Positions 13,001 through 23,285 of a stretch of DNA of 64,000 nt are shown here, in pieces. Numbering within the stretch: the first letter of the stretch is position 1; every line of letters begins with the position of its first letter. The position numbers and the translations under genes are program-made. Under the pieces are notes generated by a model, which saw only the letters and a program-made list of their open reading frames with translations, was not told where the DNA came from and made no database searches. The stretch comes from Wolfiporia cocos (Eukaryota; Basidiomycota; Agaricomycetes; Polyporales; Phaeolaceae): assembly GCA_029448655.1 (NCBI GenBank), contig JACCLO010000007.1, positions 3,348,001 through 3,412,000 of the forward strand, given 5' to 3'.

Positions 13001-14968
13001 CTACTGAAGTTGAGCAATTTGTCCCGCAGGGATGCTCTCGACCTGCGCCTCACCCATCTTCTTCTCCAAACTCGCCGACTCACTCCGGTCCGCCGATTCC
13101 ATCGCCCTTGCCAGCTGGCCCTCTTCCGTCCTGGCAGTCCTGCGCTGAGCCCTGACGCGCCGCACGGACTCGTCCGCCTTTGGCACGATCGACCACTGAA
13201 TGCGCGCGACGATCGACGCATCCTTCGCCGCGCGATCGTGGTACCGGAAGAGCTCGTCGATGGCCTCGAGCGACTGCCCGGACGTCTCGGGGTAGCACGC
13301 CCAGACGATGCACGCGATCACGATATTGAAAACGGCGAAAATGATGTACGTGCGCCAACCGATGTTTTGGAGCGCCGGCGGCGTGATCTCGACGACCTGC
13401 GGGTGCTAGCTCAGCGAGGCGTTCGATGCAGCTAGGGGGTAGTCATCTTACAAGGAAGTTCCCGAGGAAGTTCGCTGCTGCACCGAGGGCGGCACCCTTC
13501 CCGCGGATCTTGAGAGGGAGGATCTCCGCGGGATACACCCATACTGTCGCCATCCATCCTAAAGAAAATCGCGTATAAGCAACTGCTAGACGGTAAATTG
13601 TTGAGGACCTACCCCATGTGAAGCACGACTCGTACAAGAAAATGAAAAACACGGCCGCGATACTTGACGAGGGGTTGTTAATCGCGACGCAGATCGCCTC
13701 AAGCACAAGGACTAGCATCTGCATGACGGCCATGCTAAGCCATAGCTTGCGCCGTCCTACACGGTCAATGGTGTACCACTGCGTCAGATTAAGTCAGTCT
13801 GTGTTGGGGGGCCACTAACAGGGATAATTACCGTGACAAACGATGCGATGAGGTACCACACTTGCACCCAACAGCCTAGGAAGAGGGATTGCTCCTGTGT
13901 CATCTTGAGACTCTCCTTGAACAGAGTTGGCGCGTAGTATGTGATGATGTTGATGCCTACGCATTCGTAAATCAATCTGACAAATTAACCGCGCGCCGCG
14001 GTCAGGGATCCCTACCGGTCATCTCCTGCATAAACTGGATCCCAAGCGCGAGGTAGAAGCGGTTCCTGCCCATGACGCCGTTGTCCTTGAACAGATCCAG
14101 CCACGACCCCTCCTCCTTGCATTCAAGCTCTACGGCATCTATGATCTCCTTCGCCTCCTTGACCACGATCTCGTGATCTTCTGGCAGGTTGCGTAGCTTC
14201 GCGAGCACCTTGATGCCGCGCTCAGGCGTCGCATCATGTCGGATCAGCCACCGCGGTGTCTCCGGGAGCCACACTGTAATGACGATAATATACACGCAGA
14301 ACACGAGCTGGAAAAGGAGCGGGAAGCGCCATTGCGCCGCGCCGGAGTGGAAGTACCAGCCGTAGTTCAGCCAGTAGGCGAGGACCAACCCGCCGAGCAT
14401 GCTCGTTAGCTGACAACACAACTGCCATCCACGATGCTCCGGAAGTGTGATCTCACTCTGATATACAGGCGTCACTGACGTACGATCTCATTAAGTGGGG
14501 GAATCGCAATCGGAAAATCACAAACCGGACGTAATATAGCCAATACCTGGAGAATGTTCCGCTGAGGATTGCCGACAATGCACCGTGCAATAAATACTGA
14601 CCGATCCCAGTCACAACGCGTGCCACCATCATTTGAATACGTTCAACACAGGTGCCCATGAGGATCGTGCCGACAAGGAGAACGAACGCGCCGAAGATGA
14701 GTGTCCGCTTGCGGCCCATAGGCTCGCTCGTGAAGGAAGCGGAGATTGCTCCAAAGATGGCGCCGACGTCGTACAATGCAGTGATTGTACTAAGCATAAT
14801 CGTGCTTGGGTTGCCCATAGTCTCAAGCCAATATGTCGAGATGACGACTCCAGACATGACGCCCTGGTCGTATCCGAACAGCCAGAAGCCTGTAGAGCAT
14901 ACCGAGGTAAGAGCAGTTATCAGCGCGGTGCCTCTGAGGCTGTCGACCCCGAGTTTGTTGGGGAGCAT
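13001..14968 (-). CDS. MFS sugar transporter, tandem copy 2
   Basis: Paralogue of the gene at 9020-11031. Exons on the minus strand are 14968-14602, 14546-14526, 14474-14016, 13956-13832, 13778-13613, 13558-13452 and 13396-13001, giving 546 residues. The ATG at 14968 is chosen because the protein then begins MLPNKLGV, matching MKLPNKLGV of copy 1; an in-frame ATG at 15043 would add 25 residues. The signatures are GYDQGVMSGV, EPMGRKRTL, PVYQSE, LPETPRWL, YYAPTLF and PETSGQSLEAIDELF. Exon lengths 2 to 6 (21, 459, 125, 166, 107 nt) are identical to copy 1. Codons are more GC-rich than in copy 1, so the copies are not recent. Proton-linked sugar uptake is inferred from the family. Confidence 0.9.
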
Positions 14969-15043
14969 GTTGACTGAGTTGGGCGGACGAGTCTGCAAGA
15001 GCTGGTCGGAAGTACTCGTACTCCAAGGACTTCCGGGACGCAA

Positions 15044-15668
15044 TCCGCACGCGAAAGAACCGTCTGCGAACCGGATGCCAGCTTATGTATCAGTCGGCGG
15101 CAGTAAGCGTTGTGCTTGCACAATCAGGTGAACGCTCGGGTGCCCGCAAGGACGTCGGAGAAAGATAGGACGTATGTGGTTTCGCACAATCAGAGCCCAC
15201 GATCCGCGAATATACATAGAGCATTAGAATGGAGGAGACTTTGACGCCATAGTCAGGGACACCTCGATGCCTTTCCGAGTCGCACGCAATGTGCAGCAGG
15301 AACGGTCGAAGTGGTCGCGCACATGCACGTTCTGTTTGAGCCACAAGTTAAGAACCATAACATGCATCTGCGAGCCAAATAAGCCCTGTAGCGTGCAGGA
15401 GAATGGTAAGGGGCAGAACCAGTCGGCTCCAAGTTCTTTGCAGATCTTCCCAGATCGTTGCATCGGCGTGGTGTGCCAGGTCACCCGTGTGAGGCTTCGT
15501 TCAGGAACGTCAGAATTCCGAGAGTCGCGCGTACAGCTGTAGATGCCATCAAGTTGTATATACAAAGCTAGAGGAGGAGGGAGACATGTACACGCGCGCT
15601 TACATTTCCTGCGTGTCACGGTCACGGCAAAGGGCGACGTCACCTCAAATTGGCATTCAGGTTTGTGC
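15044..15668. other. Divergent intergenic region
   Basis: It separates the minus-strand transporter copy 2 from the plus-strand tRNase Z gene and should contain both promoters. Open frames here lack homology or codon bias and are not called. Confidence 0.4.
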
Positions 15669-15773
15669 ATGACCATGCTTGTCTTGCTTTCCAACCCGCG
15701 ACATCTATCTCGGATATCTGCATTCCTCTCTAGCACGAACAAACATCTTCGACGCCTCAGGCGAGCGTATAGA

Positions 15774-18483
15774 ATGGAGCATGTGCATCATCCCCGTGTC
15801 ATGTCTCAGGACATGACCGTCACTTTTCTCGGCACCACAAGCGGTGGCGGTCCCTCTGAGACCCGCAACTGCTCGAGTCTCGTTGTGTCTCCTTTAGGGG
15901 AAGGCTCCTTATGGAGTGCGTAGTTTAATGAGGCCGTTTGTACTCTATACATCCCGTGCATGACTGAATACACCTTCGTGTGTAGTGGTTGATTGTGCAG
16001 AGGGCACCTTGCGCCAATTCTATCAACAACCGTACTATGACTGGCGGCGCACAAAGTTGGGCAAACTATCAAAAATATTCATCACACACATGCACGGCAA
16101 GTACATTGAATTTTGTGACTTTCTGGAGTGCTCTTCATCGGCATCATATTCTGGGATAACTGTGCGGCGCGGTAGGAACACGCCATAGCGGCACATTTGC
16201 TCTGCCAATGTGCATATGCGCTACGATCTCCATGGCCATCTTTCTTGGCTTGTTCCGCTTGCAGTCTCAGGCCTCATCAGCTGAAGGAGACAGCACTGGA
16301 GGCTCGTTGTGTTAGCTCATTTCATTCTCGCATCGAATTCTCGGAAACAACCTCGCATGCACTACAAAGGACGATGCGTCGGCATCAAAAGCTCTGTTGA
16401 AAAATCTATTTTGACTCCTTCCGCTACCCGCGTGGACGTCTTCAGGATGTCTTTATGCATGTCCGAGTCTCTGTGACAGGCAATGGCCGGGCGTTCATGC
16501 GAAACGCCACGAAGGAATGATCGCAAAGCAGAACTCGTTGAGCACCTGGAAATGTGACATGGACTAATCCCTGCCTTTCCGATGATCAGGCAACGTCTCA
16601 CCAATTTAACTCAAGGATCTGCTGCGCCGGAAAGAGGGCGCGACATCAGTCTCGTCTAGCGAGGGGTAGCAGGACGTCTTGACCGTTTGTGCTACAAGAC
16701 CACTTGCATTCTTGATCGGACTATCTCTCAGTGCGCTTCTGTCTTCCTTCAGTTTTGCCGACGGATGCCCGAGGAAGTCGAGAGCACGAGTGTCGCCTCA
16801 CCCCAGGCCGCTCATCCTCCACTATCACCATCGATGCCCCAATCCACGCCTTGTCCCGTTCCGTGCACACCACCCTCATCGATCCCGTATCCCGTCTCGC
16901 CGAGTCAATGACATCCCGCTGACTACCGCTCTTCCCACCCACAGCTGACCACGTCGCGGGCCTGCTCACCCTCCTGCGCAGCGTGCTCGGCGCCGCACCT
17001 TCGCGCGCGAGCGCGGGCGCGGGTGGGGGCGCCGCCGAGCCGCCGCGCATCGAGATATTTGGCCCGCGCGGGCTCCGCAGGCTCCTCCGCACGCAGATCG
17101 TCCTCACGCACACGCGCTCCGCAAAGCGGTACGCGGTGCACGAGCTCCTCGCGCCTGGCGAGGCTCCCTCCGCGCCCGCGGACGAGCGCGGGGAGGGCGC
17201 ACCGGCAGAGGAGGAGATTCCTGAGAACGAGGCACCCGGGCTGGACGTCGCGTGCGACGCGGCGGGATTCTGGCGCGCAATCGTGCGTGCGCACGCGTTT
17301 GGCAATCCGCGGAGTGCAGGGGTTGTCGTCGTGGACGCGGGGCCGATTGAGCATCGAGGTACGTGCGTCTGCGTCGGATCTTGTGCTAGGTCTCTGTGAT
17401 TCCCAGAGTGGCACAAGACGGGGGATTGCAGGATGCGGTGGCACGACACCTCCCGCGACCATGGACGACATTTGAGCTCTGTGCTCATTGTCGCACATGA
17501 CGCCGCAGCTGCTGCTGCGACGACTGCTGACACGCTGCGGCCTCCAACAGACCCCTGCATCGGCTATGTCATCCGCGAAGAGCCGCGGGATCTCTCGCCA
17601 GCGACGCCCGTCCCGCGCAAGATCGTCATTCTGGGCGACACCTCCAACCCATACGCGCTCGTGCCGCTCATCCACCCAACGCTGCCCATGGACAACGCCA
17701 ACGGCAGCAGCAGCGACGCGCCGATCGAGATCCCCGACGAGGCGCCGGACGCGCCCGCGCCCACGCCCACGCCGGTGTCGCTGCTCGTGCACGAGGCGAC
17801 GGACGCGTTCATCCCTGCGCACATCGACCCGGAGGAGCGCACGGGGCGGAACCGTTCGCCGCAGATCGTGCACGAGAAGACGATCGAGCGCGGGCACAGC
17901 ACGCCCGCGATGGCGGGCACGTTCGCGCGCGCGATCGGCGCGGAGCGGCTCGTGCTGAACCACATCGGCTCGCGGTGCGTCCCCTCCTCCGTCTGAGCGC
18001 CCGCGCGGGATCGGCGTGCTGATGTTTGCTGATATCGATGTGAATGTGGTGGCGCGCAGGTTCCCGGCACCCGCAATGCCCGCGCGCTCATCGATGGACA
18101 AGTTCCGCACGCAGTGCATGCTCGAGATACAGGCGCAGGCACAGCTGACGTGGATGCCTGCCAACGGCGCGCAGGTCCAGGCAGCGTATGACTATATGCG
18201 CGTCGTCATTCCGCCGAACCCGTCGCCGTCTTTGGAGACTGAAGATGCCACAGGTGATGTTGCGCATCCTGACTCGATGGGCGGGCGTGGAGGTGAAACT
18301 ACTGGCGATGCTGGCAAGAAGAGAGAGAGGCCGGGTGAGCTGGCGGATAAGGTCCACCATCCGAGGAGACGGGATAGGTCCGGCGAGGATGGTGGATCGT
18401 GGGCTGTGAAATCGGACAGGGAACGTTTGCACGACCCTGAGTGGTTTTATAGGACTAATGGCGGCTCTTCAAGGAGACGATAA
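15774..18483 (+). CDS. Short-form tRNase Z (ELAC1-like tRNA 3' endonuclease)
   Basis: A zinc-dependent metallo-beta-lactamase-fold endonuclease that removes tRNA 3' trailers. Exons are 15774-15915, 15986-16096, 16945-17358, 17551-17974 and 18060-18483, giving 504 residues. The motifs in order are FLGTTSGGGP, VDCAEGT, the split metal site THMHADH (joined over intron 2), GPRGLRRLL, PCIGYV, ILGDTSNP, LLVHEAT, GHST with MAGTFA, and LNHIGSRF. Only one beta-lactamase domain is present, as in the short form. Intron 2 is unusually long (848 nt) and starts with GC rather than GT; intron 3 is 192 nt. An in-frame ATG at 15669 would add 35 basic, Ser/Arg-rich residues without acidic ones, which resembles a mitochondrial presequence, so both mitochondrial and nuclear forms are possible. 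Confidence 0.82.
16097..16944 (+). other. 848-nt GC-AG intron inside the tRNase Z gene
   Basis: The donor is GCAAGT, the usual strong consensus for GC introns, and the acceptor is CCCACAG. Splicing joins CAC-G to CT-GAC-CAC and restores His-Ala-Asp-His. No nested gene or transposon was recognised inside it. Confidence 0.6.
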
Positions 18484-18916
18484 GGCTTGTGCTCGTCGGT
18501 TTGGGCATGTACGGAGGCAAGAAAATCGATATGCACTTGGAGATCACATTGTTACCTGCATAAGGAAAGCGGCAAGACGGACAGATGTACGATCGTCGTA
18601 TTCGTCATGTTGACACTGACAATTGTTCCTGCCTTGTGGCTTTGCGAGCACCATCTTGCATGGAGACAAAAGGCAGAAGCAGCACATGAGCAGCAAGCAA
18701 TGGATCCTCAAGGCCTCACTTCGATTGTCGTCGTAGAAGTACCGCGATGTGGTCTTGCCACGCCATCTGCAGCTCCGCGACACTGCCGGTAGTGCGGGAT
18801 TTCTCTGATGCGAACGGTAATATATTCAGTCAGAGAAAGACAACGGGTACCTTCTCGAGACATGCAACGCCGTGGCGAGGTCTGTGCCTCACAATGTTGT
18901 GGCACAGTGAACTTGT

Positions 18917-19505
18917 TAGTGATGTGCAAAGCCCGGCTCAAAGCCGTGAGCCGGGCCTGGCCGAGCCGACTTAAGCCGGACCGGGCCGAGTCTTGGGGGC
19001 GGCTTACGGCCCGGCTTGGATTGTGAGCCGGCCGTAGCCGAGCCCTGAGCCGGCGGCATTAGGCGCGCAACTGTAGCTATGTTGTAGTGAGCGAGAATAG
19101 GCCCGTTGGTACAAGATTTTGCATGCTTTTACTCAAATATTCTCAACAACCATACAATGACTTGTGGCCGGTGTAGAACTTCGTAACTATTGCGATCGGG
19201 GTTGCGATCGGGGTTGCGATCGGGGTTTCGATCGGGGTTGCGATCGGGGTTGTGATCGAGACCGGTATTTTCCGTCAGTGTCATGAGCAACTGTACAAGG
19301 ACAACAATAAATAGCGGACATATATGCATTCTGATTGCATTGTGCTGCAATTTTGAGCTGTACAAACCAATAACTTTGAGGTCCTTCCTGATTGCTCATA
19401 AGCCCCGTCAGGGAGGCCCCGGCCTGACATTTCGCTGAGCCCGGGCCTTTCAAAGCCGGGCCCAAGCCCCGGGATTTGAGCCGAGCCGGGCTTTGCACAT
19501 CACTA
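18917..19505. mobile_element. hAT MITE copy 2 with a 12-bp tandem expansion
   Basis: It has the same inverted ends (TAGTGATGTGCAAAGC) as copies 1 and 3. No matching 8-bp flanks are visible (GAACTTGT / TGCGGGGT). Inside, five near-perfect copies of GCGATCGGGGTT run from 19192 to 19251, followed by a degenerate sixth; the other two copies have a single unit at this position. Confidence 0.75.
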
Positions 19506-19719
19506 TGCGGGGTCATCGATTAGATCGCACCGAGATTTAGTATAGATTGCAAGGGCGTCAAATTCTGATTTACCTCCGACAGCGACATGTCGCGCTCAAG
19601 TCTACTCAGGAAATGCTAATACATACAATGTCCTTGCATACTTGCCGCGGTGCATACTTGACTCCATGCTGCTCACGAATGCTGCCCGCGCTGAGTCTGG
19701 TCACTGCGTGGGCATGTGC

Positions 19720-19845
19720 GTGATGGAGGGGCCGAAGCATTCCAACAGCCTGGGATTTCATATGGAGCGAGGCCCACGCACGCCGAGATCAACGAGCATT
19801 TTGCTGCCGTGCGCACGTAGTGGCAGAACCCGAAGGACATTGCGA
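19720..19845 (+). pseudogene. Truncated 5' copy of the membrane protein gene
   Basis: 19775-19840 aligns without gaps to codons near the start of the intact gene (20559-20624), but its CAG-TGG becomes TAG-TGG, a stop, and homology ends at the duplication junction. Upstream, 19720-19775 resembles the first codons of the intact gene. No function is expected. Confidence 0.6.
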
Positions 19846-20490
19846 GCACCATCTTGCATGCAAAGCAGCAGCGCATGAGTGGCAATCAATGGACCCTTAA
19901 GACCTCACTTCGATCGTCGTCGTAGAAGTACCGCGATGTGGTCTTGCCATGCCATCTGCAGGAGTCTGTGACGCTGTCTGTAGTACGGGATGTCTCTGAC
20001 GTAATAATCAGAAGTGGTGAGCAAAGCAACTTGTACCTTCTCGAGACATGCAGCGTCGCGGTCGGGCGGGATCACCGATCACCGATCAGGCCTCAGGTCC
20101 TACCGAGATCCAGCGTTAGATTGGGCGTCAGATTCTGATTTACATCCGGCCGCGGTGACATGTTCAGGCTACTCAGCAAATGCAGATACAAGCAATGTCC
20201 TTACGGTGCGTACTTGACGTAGTGCATGCCTGACTCGCTTATGAATGCTGTCCACGCTGTGCTGGTAACTACGTCGAGTTGCCATATCACTTCCGACCAT
20301 TCGTTATGCACATGATGGCCGAATGATCTGGTATTCAATTCAATTCAATTGCTTAGAAGCGAGGCTCCGCGCAATCGATCCTCCACGTCCTGTCGTGACT
20401 TAGCGAGCTCGTAGCAGCTGATCCGACACCTGGCTGCCTTCCACACATCGCGCTTTGTGCTGCGGCTCTTGCTCCACCACGACTACCACC

Positions 20491-21768
20491 ATGCCACCGA
20501 AATGGATCCCTCATCCTAGAGCACCCGCCGCGAGTGCAGAACTGTTCCGGCGACATGCCACGCACGCGGAAATCGACGAGCATTTCGACGCCGTGCGCAC
20601 GCAGTGGCAGAATCCGAAGGACATCCTAGCCGTCCTCACCCTCATCGGCGGCGACATCGTCCAGTGCGCTCTCGCCGCGCTCGCCTCTCCCTCCCTCTTC
20701 ACGCCCGTTGCTTTCTCCTTCGGCTGGGTCGCGTACGCATTCAGCGCGATCCTCGCCGTCATCGGCGACGGCCGCCTCATGCCCGCGCCCGACTGCGCCG
20801 CGCTCGTCATCAACGCGGATACGGGCTACTCACGCACGAACAACTCGTGGATTCTCGGCCGTCTAGTGCGTGACTATGACCCACCTGAAACAGAAAACCC
20901 CGAAGACCGCCACCGCGGCCTCACCGTTGCATTTCACTACACAGACCACGTGCGCCGCATCGGCGTGCCGGACCGCGACTGGGTGTATTGGAGCGGCGTG
21001 CTCGTCATGCTCGCGCAGCTCGGCGTTGCGTGCGTGCCTGGCGCGCTGTACGGGAACTGGGTCATCTTCATCCTCACAGGCGGCGGGACCGTGCTCGCGC
21101 TCGCGGGCGGCGCGCTCCCGCAGTGGGCGAAGGAGAAGTGGGCCGCGCGCAAGGTGAAGGCCGACGCGCGCGAGGTCGTGTGCCTCACGCGCGGGAACGG
21201 CGACCGCGCGGTGCAGGTCATCGTCAGCGATGGGTGCGGCCTCAAGCTCGAGGACGTCGCCGCGGCACGCGATGCGCCCTCGCCCGTGACCGTGCCTGCG
21301 GCATTTGCGCTCGCGGTGCTGTGGATCGTGCACCTGCTCACCGTCGAGGCCGTCGAGACGGACGCGTGGTACAGTATATGCATCGGTGCGATGGGCATGA
21401 TGCAGAACGCGGTTGCTGCGGGGGTAAAGCGCCGTCCGGGCGCGCTTGGTTTCCATTTCAAGCCGGAGGAAGAGCGATCGATTTGGAAGGAGAAGGTGTT
21501 CGCGGCGCTGCAGGCCGCGGAGGAGGTTGAGCCGGGTGTGGGGCTTTCGCTCCTACCCGTGTTCTTCCCCGGAGGGCTGCGGAGGAGCGAGGAGGATTGG
21601 CGGAATAGGATGCTGGAGGAGAAGGAGCGCAGGAAGGGGGAGAGGAAGGCACAGAGTGCTATGCGGTCACCAGCAGTGAGCGTGGCGGACGAGAAGGGTA
21701 CTCTGGTGTCGGCGACGGAGACTTCGTATGAGCGCCAAGAGGCGAACGGCAAACGGCTGTCGAAATAA
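20491..21768 (+). CDS. Multi-span membrane protein of unknown function
   Basis: Intronless gene of 425 residues from the ATG at 20491 (MPPKWIPHP); an in-frame ATG 36 nt upstream adds a Cys/Thr-rich stretch that looks like leader. Hydrophobic segments near residues 60-105 (two helices), 175-225 (two helices, the second Gly-rich: FILTGGGTVLALAGGALP) and 275-320 suggest five or so membrane spans. They are followed by a cytosolic tail rich in Glu, Lys and Arg from about 370. No catalytic motif is recognised. I recall similar proteins being common as hypotheticals in mushrooms, but assign no role. A broken duplicate of its 5' end lies just upstream at 19720-19845. Confidence 0.75.
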   Translation: MPPKWIPHPRAPAASAELFRRHATHAEIDEHFDAVRTQWQNPKDILAVLTLIGGDIVQCALAALASPSLFTPVAFSFGWVAYAFSAILAVIGDGRLMPAPDCAALVINADTGYSRTNNSWILGRLVRDYDPPETENPEDRHRGLTVAFHYTDHVRRIGVPDRDWVYWSGVLVMLAQLGVACVPGALYGNWVIFILTGGGTVLALAGGALPQWAKEKWAARKVKADAREVVCLTRGNGDRAVQVIVSDGCGLKLEDVAAARDAPSPVTVPAAFALAVLWIVHLLTVEAVETDAWYSICIGAMGMMQNAVAAGVKRRPGALGFHFKPEEERSIWKEKVFAALQAAEEVEPGVGLSLLPVFFPGGLRRSEEDWRNRMLEEKERRKGERKAQSAMRSPAVSVADEKGTLVSATETSYERQEANGKRLSK

Positions 21769-22320
21769 CTGCCGTTCAAGCCGCACTCTGGTGCTCCGTA
21801 GTGAGCATTTCTGATTATATAGTGATGAGCACGATCTATCACGACACACAACACCTATTTGATGACAATATGCACTCCTATTAGACTCACTGACACGGGC
21901 TATCGTGTGTCTCATACATGAATGTAGCAAAGCAACTGTAAATACCAGTGTGCGTCATCTCCTTGAACCCTGAAGCTGAAGCTCCGCGCGCTTTTCATCT
22001 CTACATCCGAACCCCAGATCGTGCTAAGCATTTCCGCCTCTCTGTGACAGACGTATAATAATCGTAGAATACACCAGCAAGCGCGCTTATGAGTCGGAAC
22101 TTTAGTCGGAACTTTGGCTCTCTCGGAGCTCGACGCGTCGAAACGATGTGCAAAAAAGTGGAAGTTGTCATTACTTTCGGGAACGACTGTACACGAAAGG
22201 GTCGCGTTCGTTTCGTAACAGTACTTCAACAAAAGAGGACTTCTACAACGGATCGAAGATGGTGAGCAAGTTTCATGTTCACCCACTCCAATGCCCCAAA
22301 GTCGTGGGGATCGTTTGAAA
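21769..22320. other. Intergenic, no gene seen
   Basis: Lies between the 3' ends of the membrane protein gene (plus) and the RHS-like pseudogene (minus). No repeat or exon recognised. Confidence 0.4.
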
Positions 22321-23020
22321 TTACACAGGACCCTTCCAACCAGGGGGCATCGTCCACTCCGACGCCTTATCAGGAGAGACAAGGACATATATCGTCTTCA
22401 CGTCCTGCGCTCGCTTCAACTTCTTTCGCGGTCCCTCCGCAGCAGACCTCCTCCGCTTCTGACCAGCGACACGGTGTGCTTCCTCGCTTACTGCCTTCGC
22501 ACGCTCATGTAATTGTCCACGAACAACTTTTTCGACATTGTTGACGAGATCAAAACCGCGCGCTGACCCACCGTGCTTCTTGCCCACAATCATCTGGAAG
22601 ATTCACAATGTGGCAGCGTTGCTGTCGTATTCGATCATGAAAGCGTCAAACGACGGGTCACTTTGGGCGTTCGGGACGTAAAAGTGTTCGTCTAGAGGTA
22701 GCTTGAGCTCGAGATCCTTGGAATTGTCCCAATGGAATCTTCTCGCTCGGATGGGAGGTGAAGGTGTAGTGTTCAAAGTTGTCGTTGACAATTCAGCCGG
22801 ACGGAACGTCCTGCCTTTCGGGAGTCGTTGCATAAGAAGCAGGGAGGGTAATTGAATCAGAGTATTTGTCAAGCCTGCTAGGTAATGGTGCGCCAACGCC
22901 TCGAGAATGACCCTGCCAAGTGAGGCTGCATGCGGAGGAGAGAGACAGTAGGGTAGCATTGGCACTGCCTGTTGAACCTGGATGATTCCCAATCGGTCCC
23001 AGACTTTGTCTTTGAATCAC
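22321..23020 (-). pseudogene. RHS/Crinkler-type C-terminal domain, pseudogene
   Basis: In one minus-strand frame the sequence reads a module seen in fungal proteins related to the retrotransposon hot spot (RHS) and Crinkler families: SLGRVILEALAHHYL, KGRTFRPAEL, then DAFMIEYDS, IFQMIVGKKHGGSARGF and finally KTIYVLVSPDKASEWTMPPGW. A TGA stop interrupts ATL*IFQM, where the family normally has Trp, so TGG to TGA is the likely lesion. The N-terminal part of such a protein (ATPase or header) is not seen upstream. Family assignment is from remembered motif patterns and is moderate; the stop is seen directly. Confidence 0.45.
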
Positions 23021-23285
23021 CCCGCCCTATGTTTATCTCATAGCGACCAACAGAAGGGGCTGCGGAAGGACTAGGCATCTACATGAACGCCTGTGGCTCC
23101 GCTGTCCTGGTCGTTCCTGCTGTCGCTTGTTCCCTTTCTCTGATCAGCACGGCATTGAGAATGTCCTGTATCATGCTTGAACATTCATCCCTGGCGAGGA
23201 TGGATGATAGAGTGCTAAGCTGGAACAAATCACTACAGGAGTCGCCTCCTTGTTCCGATGAAGTGCAGTAAGGTTTCTTGGAAGT

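Larger units (their letters stand above)
18640..20640 (+). repeat. Tandem segmental duplication (two diverged units)
   Basis: Unit 1 (about 18640-19845, interrupted by the hAT MITE) and unit 2 (about 19846-20640) share ordered blocks. 18648-18890 matches 19846-20060, 19530-19700 matches 20105-20265, and 19775-19840 matches 20559-20624 without gaps. Unit 2 runs into the intact membrane protein gene, while unit 1 ends inside the equivalent coding sequence. Shared phrases include GTAGAAGTACCGCGATGTGG and ACCTTCTCGAGACATGCA. Confidence 0.7.

Noticed and set aside
15224..15742. 172-codon minus-strand open frame opposite the tRNase Z leader
   Set aside because: No domain, no codon bias, and it overlaps the promoter and leader of a well-supported gene on the other strand.
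16721..18164. Long minus-strand frames (279 and 413 codons) across the tRNase Z exons
   Set aside because: They are antisense shadows caused by GC-rich codons; the plus strand carries the conserved motifs.
18909..19513. 8-bp target duplication for hAT MITE copy 2
   Set aside because: GAACTTGT and TGCGGGGT do not match, unlike the perfect duplications of copies 1 and 3.
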